Positions 1 through 5,889 of a stretch of DNA of 8,943 nt are shown here, piece by piece. Within the stretch, counting starts at the first letter, position 1. Each line of letters starts with the position of its first letter. The notes beneath the pieces were generated by a model. It was given only the letters and a program-made list of their open reading frames with translations. It had not been told where the DNA came from and made no database searches. A program made the translations under genes and the position numbers. Source of the stretch: Novosphingobium sp. (lineage in GTDB: Bacteria; Pseudomonadota; Alphaproteobacteria; Sphingomonadales; Sphingomonadaceae); NCBI GenBank assembly GCA_030830245.1, contig JAURNJ010000101.1, positions 1 through 8,943 of the forward strand, given 5' to 3'.

Positions 1-730
1 CGCCGCCGAGGTTGCAGTGCGGCAGTGGCGCATTGCTCTCGCGCACAAGCCGGGCGGCAAGCGCCAGCGTCTGCGCCTGGGTGTCGGCCACGGCCTCGGC
101 ATCGAGCGCCTGCGAGCCGGCATAGATGTGGAAGCCGCGCCACTCAGCACCGCTATCGATTACGCGCCGGATCAAGGCAGGCACGCGCTCGGCATCGAGC
201 CCGAACGGCTTGGCGCCTCCGCCCATCTTCATGCCTGAACCCTTGAGATCGAAATCGGGGTTTACCCGGATCGCGAGGCGCGGCCTCTCGCCGAGCCGTT
301 CGCCGATGGCAATCGCGCGCTCTGCTTCGGCTTCGGATTCAAGGTTGAGCGTCACGCCAGCGCTGATGGCTGCCTCAAGCTCGCGGTCACGCTTGCCCGG
401 CCCGGCAAAGCTGACCAAGGCAGGATCGATCCCCGCCCCGGTGACAATCCTGAGTTCGCCGCCCGAGGCAATGTCGAAGCCGTCCACAAGTTCGGAAAAA
501 AGCTGAAGAATGGGAACGAAGGGATTCGCCTTGATGGCATAATGGATCGCCAGTCGCTCAGGCAGCGCCTTGCGCAGCTGCGCCACCCGCGCGCGCAACA
601 TGTCTGCCGAATAGATGAACAGGGGGGTGCCGCCAGCCTCGGCAACGAGGTCTGTCACTTTGCGGCCGTCGACCACGAGCACGCCATCGATGGCGGAATA
701 ACCCGCCGGGATTGGACCGAGCGGCTTCAT
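1..730 (-). CDS. PLP-dependent decarboxylase, exosortase A system-associated (3' end off the window)
   Basis: Seen: an open minus-strand frame from the ATG at 730-728 to the window edge, 243 codons with no stop. It has the N-terminal barrel of group IV (ornithine/diaminopimelate type) decarboxylases. YAIKANP at residues 64-70 supplies the PLP-binding lysine K67; FDIASGGEL lies at 85-93, a KPFGLD segment near 174-179 and GFHIYAGSQ at 199-207. Known: this combination matches the decarboxylase found beside exosortase A loci (TIGR03099 type), which acts in the cytoplasm on an unproven substrate, presumably an amino acid. The start is well supported. Its ATG overlaps the TGA of the upstream ligase (ATGA), and GAGGAG sits 8 nt upstream, so the two proteins are probably translationally coupled. 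Inferred role: making an amine or decarboxylated residue for the same pathway as the ligase. The C-terminal domain and second active-site half are outside the window. A plain diaminopimelate decarboxylase is less likely given the neighbours. Confidence 0.9.
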   Translation of the reverse strand, partial: MKPLGPIPAGYSAIDGVLVVDGRKVTDLVAEAGGTPLFIYSADMLRARVAQLRKALPERLAIHYAIKANPFVPILQLFSELVDGFDIASGGELRIVTGAGIDPALVSFAGPGKRDRELEAAISAGVTLNLESEAEAERAIAIGERLGERPRLAIRVNPDFDLKGSGMKMGGGAKPFGLDAERVPALIRRVIDSGAEWRGFHIYAGSQALDAEAVADTQAQTLALAARLVRESNAPLPHCNLGG

Positions 731-2253
731 GCTGCCAACTCCTCGAACAAGCCGGTGCGGTCGATCTTGCCGTTGGGGCTGATCGGCATGGCCTCTCGCC
801 AGTGGATGACCTTTGGCTGCATGAAGTTGGGCAGGTCGGTGAGCAGCCGCCGGGGCAGCTCCGCCTCTGCATCGGGCGCATCGGCGCGAGCTCGCACGAC
901 AAGGTGGATGGCATGACCCAGCCGTTCGTCGGGAATTCCCAATGCTACTGCCTCCGCAACGAGACCGGTCGACAGCGCCGCCTCCTCCAGTTCCTGCGGG
1001 CTGATGCGGTTGCCGGCGCTCTTGATCATCGCGTCGCGCCTGCCGACGAAATAGAGCAGGCCATCGGCATCGCGCCGCACCCGGTCGCCCGACCACACCG
1101 CCATGCCGCCATAGCGCGATTCTTTCGGGGCGGGCTTGTAACGCTCGGCCGTGCGTTCGGCATCCTGCCAGTAACCGTGGGCCACCAGCGGGCCGCAATG
1201 GACCAGTTCGCCCTCCTCGTTGTCGGCGGCGATCTGTCCCGCATCGTTGACCACGAGGATTTCCGCGTGCGGGATTGCCTTGCCGATCGAGGTGGGGTTG
1301 GCATCGACCAGCGCCGGATCGAGGAAAGTCGAACGAAAGGCTTCGGTCAGCCCGTACATCGCGAACAGCCGTGCTGCGGGAAACAGGGCGCGCAGCTTCT
1401 TCACCAGATCAGAAGTCAATGCCCCGCCGCTGTTGGTCAGCCGCCGCAGGTTTCCTGCAACCTCGCCGGGCCATTCCAGCTCAGTCAGTTGCACCCACAG
1501 CGGCGGCACTGCGGCCAGGGTGGTGATCGCGTGCTTATCCACCGCCTTCATGACGTCGCGCGGCACCAAATAGTCGAGCGGCACGACACAACCACCCGCA
1601 TACCAGGTCGAGAGCAGCTGGTTCTGACCGTAGTCGAACGAGAGCGGCAAGACAGCCAGCGTCCGGTCGTCGGCAGCTAGCCCCAGATAGGTCGCGACAC
1701 TTTCGGCACCCAGCCACATGTTGGCATGGCTGAGCATCACGCCTTTCGGTCGCCCGGTCGAGCCGCTGGTGTAAAGGATCGCGGCGAGCGATTCCGGATC
1801 GCAATCGGACGGCCCGAGCGCTTCCGGATGAGCCTTGGCCGCTTCGATGGCGTCATCCTCGGCCAGCACCGCACAGCCTGCCGGAACATCGCCTTCCTGC
1901 AAGGTCGCCAGCCTTGCCGGGGTGCCAATCAGCATCACCGAGCCGCTATCGGCAAGGATATGGCGCACCTGCGCATGCTTGAGCAGCGGGTTCACCGGAA
2001 CATGGACGAGGCCCGCGCGCGCTGCCGCCAGCGGCATCAGGCAGGTGAGCTCGCCCTTGGCTGCCCAGGTCGCCACGCGCGCGCCCTTTTCGGGCACCTG
2101 CGAAGCGAGCCAACCCGCCAGATGCAACAAACGACTTCTTAATTCCTGATAACTAAGGCTCGCATGGCGCAGCACCAGCGCAGGCGCACTGTCCTCGCCA
2201 AACCCGGCAAGATGATCGAGCGGTCGGATCGGTGGAAAGGGTGCGCTGCGCAT
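727..2253 (-). CDS. Acyl-CoA ligase (AMP-forming), exosortase A system-associated
   Basis: 508 residues, full length for an ANL-superfamily adenylating enzyme. Such enzymes activate a carboxylic acid with ATP to an acyl-AMP and pass it to CoA or a carrier-protein thiol. Seen motifs in order: the P-loop-like A3 motif YTSGSTGRPKGV at 161-172, the A5 motif YGLTEAF at 300-306, SGDRVRRDADGLLYFVGR at 388-405 (A7/A8 region with the hinge), and PNGKIDRT at 493-500, where K496 is the expected catalytic lysine. All key residues are intact. Known: ligases of this type (TIGR03098) occur in exosortase A/exopolysaccharide loci, usually with the decarboxylase found directly downstream here (ATGA overlap at 727-730). 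The acyl carrier protein at 3328 on the other strand is a plausible acceptor (inference). The start ATG (2253-2251) lies back to back with the ATG of the divergent acyltransferase. Its ribosome binding site is poor: only GGAG 13 nt upstream. Confidence 0.92.
   Translation of the reverse strand: MRSAPFPPIRPLDHLAGFGEDSAPALVLRHASLSYQELRSRLLHLAGWLASQVPEKGARVATWAAKGELTCLMPLAAARAGLVHVPVNPLLKHAQVRHILADSGSVMLIGTPARLATLQEGDVPAGCAVLAEDDAIEAAKAHPEALGPSDCDPESLAAILYTSGSTGRPKGVMLSHANMWLGAESVATYLGLAADDRTLAVLPLSFDYGQNQLLSTWYAGGCVVPLDYLVPRDVMKAVDKHAITTLAAVPPLWVQLTELEWPGEVAGNLRRLTNSGGALTSDLVKKLRALFPAARLFAMYGLTEAFRSTFLDPALVDANPTSIGKAIPHAEILVVNDAGQIAADNEEGELVHCGPLVAHGYWQDAERTAERYKPAPKESRYGGMAVWSGDRVRRDADGLLYFVGRRDAMIKSAGNRISPQELEEAALSTGLVAEAVALGIPDERLGHAIHLVVRARADAPDAEAELPRRLLTDLPNFMQPKVIHWREAMPISPNGKIDRTGLFEELAA
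739..744 (-). promoter_or_regulatory. Strong ribosome binding site of the decarboxylase
   Basis: The minus strand reads GAGGAG, 8 nt before the ATG at 730-728 and inside the last codons of the ligase gene. It fixes the decarboxylase start and supports coupled translation through the ATGA overlap. Confidence 0.7.
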
Positions 2254-3304
2254 GACTGCCAGGAGGCTCCAGTTAGGATACGGTGAGTTGATCGCGATCG
2301 AATATCACGCTGATCTTAAAGAAGTGCAATTGGATGCATGGCTCGCCTCGCTGTTGTCCCCGGCGCAGCAGCAGGCTCCGTTCGATCGCCTCGACTGGAT
2401 GCGTGGCCTCGCCACAGCTTGCAGGCTCGAGCCCATGGTTGTCGCCGCGCGCAACGATCACTCGCTCGTCGTCCTGCCGCTGAGCAAGGGCGCAGACCAG
2501 CTTGTCGGCCTCTCGAACTATTACACCTTCCGCTATCGCCCGCTGATCGACCCGGACAGTGCTGACGCGCGCCAGCTGCTCGAAGCACTTGCCCGCGATC
2601 TCGCGAGCCGCACCCACCGCATCACCCTGACCAGCGTTCCAGACGAGGATGGCAGCGCCACGTTGCTGGAACAGGTATTCCACGACGCCGGCTGGACGGT
2701 ACTGCGCGAACAGTGCGACTGGAACCATGTCCTGCACGTCCGCGGCAGGTGCTGGGCCGAATATTCCGCCAGCCTTCCCGGCAAGCTGCGCAGCACGATA
2801 AAGCGCAAATCCGGGAAGTTGGAGTACCACGTACTCAGCCGCTTCGACGATCTGGTCTGGGCACAGTACGATTCCATCTATCGCGAGAGCTGGAAGCCGG
2901 AAGAAGGCTCCATGGCCTTCCTGCGCCAGTTTGCCGAGACCGAAGGCGAGGCCGGGCGCCTGCGCATGGGTGTGGCCTACGCCGAGGGCGTGCCGGGCGC
3001 CGCGCAGATATGGACCATCGAAGGAGGCACGGCCTTCATCCACAAACTTGCCTATCGCGAGAGTGCCAAGGCGATGTCGCCCGGAACCGTGCTGTCGGCC
3101 GCCATGTTCGAGCGTGCGTTGGATACCGACAAGGTCACCATGGTCGACTATGGCATTGGCGATGATTCCTACAAGCGCGACTGGATGGAGGAGGTCCGCC
3201 CGCGCTACCGGCTGGACATGTTCCGCCCCGGCAGCCCGCGCAACTGGATCGCGGTTGCCAAGTCGTCGCTCGCGCGTCTTGCCGGAAAAGGACAGCACGG
3301 CTAA
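2252..3304 (+). CDS. GNAT/FemAB-like acyltransferase of the exosortase A cluster
   Basis: 350 residues, no signal peptide or membrane segment. The C-terminal half looks like the GNAT_6/FemAB-like fold (PF13480 type). It has LPGKLRSTIKRKSGKLE at 175-191, YRESWKPEEGS at 210-220, an AAQIWTIEGGTAFIHKLAY core strand-turn at 250-268, MSPGTVLSAAMFERAL at 275-290 and VDYGIGDDSYKRDWMEEV at 298-315. Known: proteins of this fold move an acyl or aminoacyl group to an amine; members sit in exosortase A/PEP-CTERM loci (FemAB-type TIGR03019 and related), with no proven substrate. Inferred: transfer of a group activated by the ligase or carried by the ACP. The start is uncertain. ATG 2252 overlaps the divergent ligase start, with only AGGG about 10 nt upstream. 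A TTG at 2288, 9 nt after AGGA, would give a protein beginning near IAIEYHADL and would leave room for regulatory DNA. The acyl carrier protein follows 23 nt downstream on the same strand. Confidence 0.85.
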   Translation: MTARRLQLGYGELIAIEYHADLKEVQLDAWLASLLSPAQQQAPFDRLDWMRGLATACRLEPMVVAARNDHSLVVLPLSKGADQLVGLSNYYTFRYRPLIDPDSADARQLLEALARDLASRTHRITLTSVPDEDGSATLLEQVFHDAGWTVLREQCDWNHVLHVRGRCWAEYSASLPGKLRSTIKRKSGKLEYHVLSRFDDLVWAQYDSIYRESWKPEEGSMAFLRQFAETEGEAGRLRMGVAYAEGVPGAAQIWTIEGGTAFIHKLAYRESAKAMSPGTVLSAAMFERALDTDKVTMVDYGIGDDSYKRDWMEEVRPRYRLDMFRPGSPRNWIAVAKSSLARLAGKGQHG

Positions 3305-3327
3305 GGCCCCGCTCAACCATAAGATCA

Positions 3328-3609
3328 ATGGACCGAAAGACAGGGATGGACAACCAGACCGACCAGCTACTGCGCCGGATACTCACTGACGTGCTTGGCC
3401 TGAAAGATGGCCTCGCCGACGCTTTCACTGCCGAGACCGGGCTTTTTGGCCATTTTCCGGAACTCGATTCGATGGCTGTCGCGGGTCTGCTCACCGAAAT
3501 GGAAGACCGGCTCGACATCCTCATCGAGGATGAAGACATCGACGGCGAAATGCTCGAAACCTATGGCGGCCTGCTCGCCTTTGCCGAGGCCAAGCGCGCA
3601 GGGTCGTGA
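3328..3609 (+). CDS. Acyl carrier protein, exosortase A cluster
   Basis: 93 residues, the usual size of an acyl or peptidyl carrier protein, and acidic. The helical carrier fold is recognisable: LLRRILTDVLGL at 14-25, then FPELDSMAVAGLLTEMEDR around 43-61. The LDSM motif presents Ser48 as the 4'-phosphopantetheine attachment site (DSM replaces the common DSL). The following acidic helix (LIEDEDIDGEML, 64-75) is typical. Role: carries an acyl or aminoacyl group as a thioester in the cytoplasm. The ligase at 727-2253 is the likely loader and the acyltransferase just upstream a likely user (inference from neighbourhood). Two starts are possible, ATG 3328 or ATG 3346; neither has a convincing ribosome binding site (AGGG directly abuts 3346), and the choice does not affect the domain. 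The stop overlaps the GTG start of the next gene (GTGA, 3606-3609), suggesting coupled translation. Confidence 0.88.
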   Translation: MDRKTGMDNQTDQLLRRILTDVLGLKDGLADAFTAETGLFGHFPELDSMAVAGLLTEMEDRLDILIEDEDIDGEMLETYGGLLAFAEAKRAGS

Positions 3610-4085
3610 CCCCGCTCGGCTGGCCCTGCCCCCTGCCCAACGGCGAGAGCTCTGAGGAATACGCTCTCGCTTTCGATCATGGGCGCGAGCAGCGGCTGCT
3701 CATAATCCCCGCCCTGTTCGACGAGATGAACCGCATGAGGCGGTTCACCGTCGAGGTAATGCGCCGGCTCGATGCTTCCGGGATCGACTGCGTGCTTCCC
3801 GACCTGCCCGGCACCAACGAGAGCCTTGCTCCGCTGGAGGCGCAGAGCCTCGGCTCATGGCAGGCCGCGATGAGGGCAGCCTCCGCGCATTTTCGCGCAA
3901 CCCACGTTCTGGCCATTCGCGGCGGCGCGATGCTGGTTCCCGAAAGTCTTCCCGGCTGGCTCTATGCACCAGCCAAGGGAAGCGGGATCCTGCGCCAGAT
4001 GCTGCGCGCCCGCACGCTCGCCAGCAAGGAAGCGGGCCGTGAGGAAAAGCGCGAGGATCTGGTTTCGCTGGCGCTATCCGAATGA
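3606..4085 (+). CDS. Exosortase A system-associated hydrolase 2, truncated by an in-frame stop
   Basis: 159 residues, against roughly 250 or more for this family (from memory). The GTG start overlaps the ACP stop (GTGA). Seen: an alpha/beta-hydrolase N-terminal half, with LLIIPALFDEMNRMRR at about 31-46, the strand CVLPDLPGTNESL at 62-74, then WQAAMRAASAHF. The segment where the nucleophile elbow belongs reads VLAIRGGAML, with Arg in place of Ser. Known: proteins of this kind (TIGR03101 type) occur in exosortase A loci, and I recall the family also lacking a classical GxSxG here, so it may not be a standard serine hydrolase. The frame ends at TGA 4083-4085. It then continues in the same frame with matching family sequence (next entry), so a point change to a stop codon is the simplest explanation. 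The product lacks its C-terminal part and is probably non-functional, unless the stop is read through or is a sequence error. Confidence 0.78.
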   Translation: MTPLGWPCPLPNGESSEEYALAFDHGREQRLLIIPALFDEMNRMRRFTVEVMRRLDASGIDCVLPDLPGTNESLAPLEAQSLGSWQAAMRAASAHFRATHVLAIRGGAMLVPESLPGWLYAPAKGSGILRQMLRARTLASKEAGREEKREDLVSLALSE

Positions 4086-4247
4086 ATTGAACTGGCGGGG
4101 TATCGGATCGGCCCGCAGCTGTTCGCCGATCTGGAAGAAGCCGATGCCGGACCGGGAGAAGGCCTGAGCGTCATCGAACAGTCCATGCTGGGCGGACCGG
4201 GCCTGTGGCTGCGCGCCGAACCGGGCGAATCGCGCGAACAGGCGGAT
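4086..4247 (+). pseudogene. Continuation of hydrolase 2 beyond the premature stop
   Basis: Directly after TGA 4083-4085 the same frame stays open and reads IELAGYRIGPQLFADLEE, then SVIEQSMLGGPGLWLRAEP and REQADA. This resembles the C-terminal segment of exosortase A-associated hydrolase 2 proteins (LAGYRL-type motif; recollection, not a search). The frame is not interrupted again before 4245, so this stretch was coding until recently. From about 4240-4250 the frame turns into unrelated arginine- and proline-rich translation, while the neighbouring frame becomes hydrolase 1-like. That marks a deletion or fusion junction. The true C-terminus of hydrolase 2 is lost. Confidence 0.62.
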
Positions 4248-4539
4248 GCTGACCGGGCAGGTTTCGTTAGGCAAGCTGTTCGGCAGCCTGATCGGGGCGC
4301 TCCGCCCTTCCGCGCCTCCCTCATCGCTGGCGCAGGATATTGCCGCGGGCATCGCCGATTTTCCGGGCGACGTTACCTTCCTGATCGCCGAGCGCGACCG
4401 AACCGGAAAGGCCTTCCTCGCGGGCTGGGACAAGGCCGACCCGCGTATCCGGCCCTGCCCCGATGCAACCCACGCCTATGTCGAGCCGCACGCGCGCGAG
4501 TGGCTGGAGGCGCGGCTGGTGGAGGTGTTGCGGGGTTGA
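4246..4539 (+). pseudogene. Exosortase A system-associated hydrolase 1, C-terminal remnant
   Basis: 97 codons from ATG 4246 to TGA 4537-4539. The frame resembles only the last third of the exosortase-associated hydrolase 1 family (TIGR03100 type, about 270 residues): LTGQVSLGKLFGSLIGALR at about 2-20, then FPGDVTFLIAERDRTGKAFL at 39-58, a strand carrying the usual catalytic-acid aspartate region, and CPDATHAYVEPHAREWLEA at 71-89 with the likely catalytic histidine in THAY. The N-terminal fold, including the nucleophile, is absent. The frame is +1 relative to the hydrolase 2 remnant that runs into it at about 4240-4250. The best reading is one deletion that removed the end of hydrolase 2 and the first two thirds of hydrolase 1. 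The product, if made, would not fold as a hydrolase. An annotator might list it as a hypothetical protein. Confidence 0.7.
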
Positions 4540-4542
4540 GAC

Positions 4543-5511
4543 CTATTCCGCCGCGACTTTCTTCGCTTCCGCAAACTCGCGCTCAGCCAGATAGCGCTCG
4601 GCATCGAGCGCGGCCATGCAGCCCGTGCCTGCCGCAGTCACGGCCTGGCGATAGGTGTGGTCCATCACGTCGCCGCAGGCGAACACGCCGGGAATCCCGG
4701 TCTTGGGCGTGCCCGGCTCGACCACGAGATAGCCGCCCGCGTCGATTTCAAGCTTGCCCTTGAACAGTTCGGTCGAAGGAGCATGGCCGATGGCGACAAA
4801 CGCGCCCTCGGTGGCGAATGTGCTTTCCTCGCCCGTCTGCGTGTCAACCAGCCGCAGCGACGCAAGAGCGCCGTCCGCCCCCGCATCGAAGCCCGCTACG
4901 TTCTTGTTCCACAGCACCGAGATCTTCGGGTTGACGAACAGCCGGTCCTGCAGGATCTTTTCCGCGCGCAGCGAATCGCGCCGGTGGATCAGGGTCACAT
5001 CATCGGAATGGTTGGTAAGGTAGAGCGCCTCTTCCACCGCCGTGTTGCCGCCGCCGATCACCGCAACCTTCTTGCCGCGAAAGAAGAAGCCGTCGCAGGT
5101 CGCGCAAGCGGATACACCCTTGCCACCAAGTTCCTGCTCGCCGGGAACGCCAAGCCACTTGGCCTGCGCCCCGGTTGCGATCACGAGCGTATCGCCTTCG
5201 TAAATGTCACCGCCGTCGCCGGTGGCGATGAACTTCGGGCCGGAGAGATCGACCGAGGTGATCGTGTCCCACATCATCCGGGTGCCGACGTGCTCGGCCT
5301 GCGCCTGCATTTCCTCCATCAGCCACGGCCCCTGGATCACGTCGCGAAAGCCGGGATAGTTCTCGACATCGGTGGTGATGGTCAGCTGCCCGCCCGGCTG
5401 CAGCCCCTGCACCACGATCGGCTCCATGCCCGCGCGCGCGCCATAGATCGCGGCGGAAAGCCCGGCCGGGCCGGAACCGATGATCAGCATTCTGGTCGTA
5501 TGTGTCGCCAT
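4543..5511 (-). CDS. trxB: Thioredoxin-disulfide reductase
   Basis: 322 residues, matching the usual TrxB length. It is a cytoplasmic FAD flavoenzyme that reduces thioredoxin with NADPH. Seen: the FAD-binding GSGPAGLSAA at 12-21, ATGAQAKWLGVPGE at 112-125, the redox-active CATC at 136-139 followed by Asp140 (ACATCDG), the NADPH-binding GGGNTAVEEAL at 153-163 with HRRDSLRA at 176-183, and the second FAD motif GVFACGDVMD at 275-284 followed by RQAVTAAGTGC. Nothing essential is missing. The start chosen is ATG 5511-5509, with GGAG 6 nt upstream. The frame is open to an ATG at 5727, but that extension has no family counterpart and is rejected. The gene converges on the hydrolase remnants, with 3 nt between stop codons and no terminator hairpin, so transcripts from both sides may overlap. 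It is a housekeeping gene and probably unrelated to the exosortase cluster. Confidence 0.97.
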   Translation of the reverse strand: MATHTTRMLIIGSGPAGLSAAIYGARAGMEPIVVQGLQPGGQLTITTDVENYPGFRDVIQGPWLMEEMQAQAEHVGTRMMWDTITSVDLSGPKFIATGDGGDIYEGDTLVIATGAQAKWLGVPGEQELGGKGVSACATCDGFFFRGKKVAVIGGGNTAVEEALYLTNHSDDVTLIHRRDSLRAEKILQDRLFVNPKISVLWNKNVAGFDAGADGALASLRLVDTQTGEESTFATEGAFVAIGHAPSTELFKGKLEIDAGGYLVVEPGTPKTGIPGVFACGDVMDHTYRQAVTAAGTGCMAALDAERYLAEREFAEAKKVAAE

Positions 5512-5517
5512 TTTGGT

Positions 5518-5521
5518 CTCC
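5518..5521 (-). promoter_or_regulatory. Ribosome binding site of trxB
   Basis: The minus strand reads GGAG, 6 nt before ATG 5511-5509. It decides the trxB start against the longer open frame that reaches 5727. Confidence 0.6.
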
Positions 5522-5626
5522 GCAGGCGAGCGAGATGGGGCTTGCTGCCGCCTTCGCCAGATAGAATCATTTCGCCTGCGCCAATTGACGGTTTCGGGTC
5601 GGATGCGCAATGGCCAGGGATCAGAA

Positions 5627-5666
5627 GCCCTGAAGCGCAGGGCCGTGGCTCGCGCCAGAAGGGCGC
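5627..5666. other. Two adjacent small hairpins upstream of trxB
   Basis: GCCCTG (5627-5632) pairs with CAGGGC (5638-5643) around a 5-nt loop. GCGCC (5652-5656) pairs with GGCGC (5662-5666) around a 5-nt loop. They lie 116-155 nt upstream of the trxB start. There is no T-run of terminator length on either strand. They may be a leader structure or chance in GC-rich DNA. Confidence 0.3.
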
Positions 5667-5745
5667 AGGGCCAGAAGTGAGGACAGGCGAATAGCGGGAC
5701 TATTTGCAAACCGAACGACGAAGCCATGCGCCCTTATGCCCGAGT

Positions 5746-5857
5746 CCGCAGGATGGCCGTTTGCGGGCGAACTGCATCGTCAAAGCGCTTGATCGGGGTA
5801 TCTGCCCCGCACCGCGCGCTTTTCCTTGCATTTCATCCCGCAAACAGGCCACCACGG
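5746..5857. other. Large nested imperfect hairpin (candidate structured RNA or leader)
   Basis: Seen: a set of nested complementary arms. The outermost are CCG 5746-5748 with CGG 5855-5857, and GG 5751-5752 with CC 5852-5853. Next, GGCC 5755-5758 pairs with GGCC 5847-5850, and GTTTGCGGG 5759-5767 pairs exactly with CCCGCAAAC 5837-5845, leaving one bulged A. Further in, GAA 5769-5771 pairs with TTC 5832-5834 and TGCA 5773-5776 with TGCA 5827-5830. Then AAAGCGC 5782-5788 pairs with GCGCTTT 5816-5822, and CGGGG 5794-5798 with CCCCG 5805-5809 around a 6-nt loop. The structure ends 32 nt before the hydrolase ATG at 5890. It could be a 5' leader element, a small RNA on either strand or a degenerate palindromic element. 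I do not recognise a known RNA family. Confidence 0.4.
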
Positions 5858-5889
5858 CTAATGCGATTGAAGGATTCTGATCCCCTACC

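Larger units (their letters stand above)
5512..5889. other. 378-nt non-coding gap between divergent trxB and alpha/beta hydrolase
   Basis: No credible gene is seen; the short open frames across it have no recognisable protein features. The gap must hold the promoters of both flanking genes, but I see no clear -35/-10 pair. The best trxB candidate is weak: minus-strand TTGGCG at 5579-5584 and TATCTG at 5558-5563, 15 nt apart. It contains two small hairpins (5627-5643 and 5652-5666), CAGAAG three times (from 5622, 5656 and 5672), and the large nested hairpin at 5746-5857 described separately. Confidence 0.6.

Noticed and set aside
712..1680. 322-residue plus-strand open frame
   Set aside because: Antisense to the well-supported ligase gene; no domain-like sequence, typical of GC-rich shadow frames.
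2273..3328. 351-residue minus-strand open frame
   Set aside because: Antisense to the acyltransferase over nearly its full length and with no recognisable motifs; the plus-strand protein has clear GNAT-fold features.
4185..4763. 192-residue plus-strand open frame
   Set aside because: Its first 20 residues are the hydrolase 2 remnant; after about 4250 the translation is out of frame with the hydrolase 1 remnant and antisense to trxB.
5558..5584. Possible trxB promoter (TTGGCG ... TATCTG, minus strand)
   Set aside because: 15-nt spacing and a weak -10; too poor a match to list as a site.
4657..5694. 345-residue plus-strand open frame
   Set aside because: Antisense to trxB, rich in His/Arg/Ala and without motifs.
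5512..5727. 72-residue N-terminal extension of trxB
   Set aside because: The frame is open but the family starts just before the FAD motif, and a good ribosome binding site precedes the internal ATG at 5511.
5746..5857. 6S RNA as an identity for the large hairpin
   Set aside because: Shorter than typical 6S RNA, without the single large central bubble, and not next to the usual ygfA-type neighbour.
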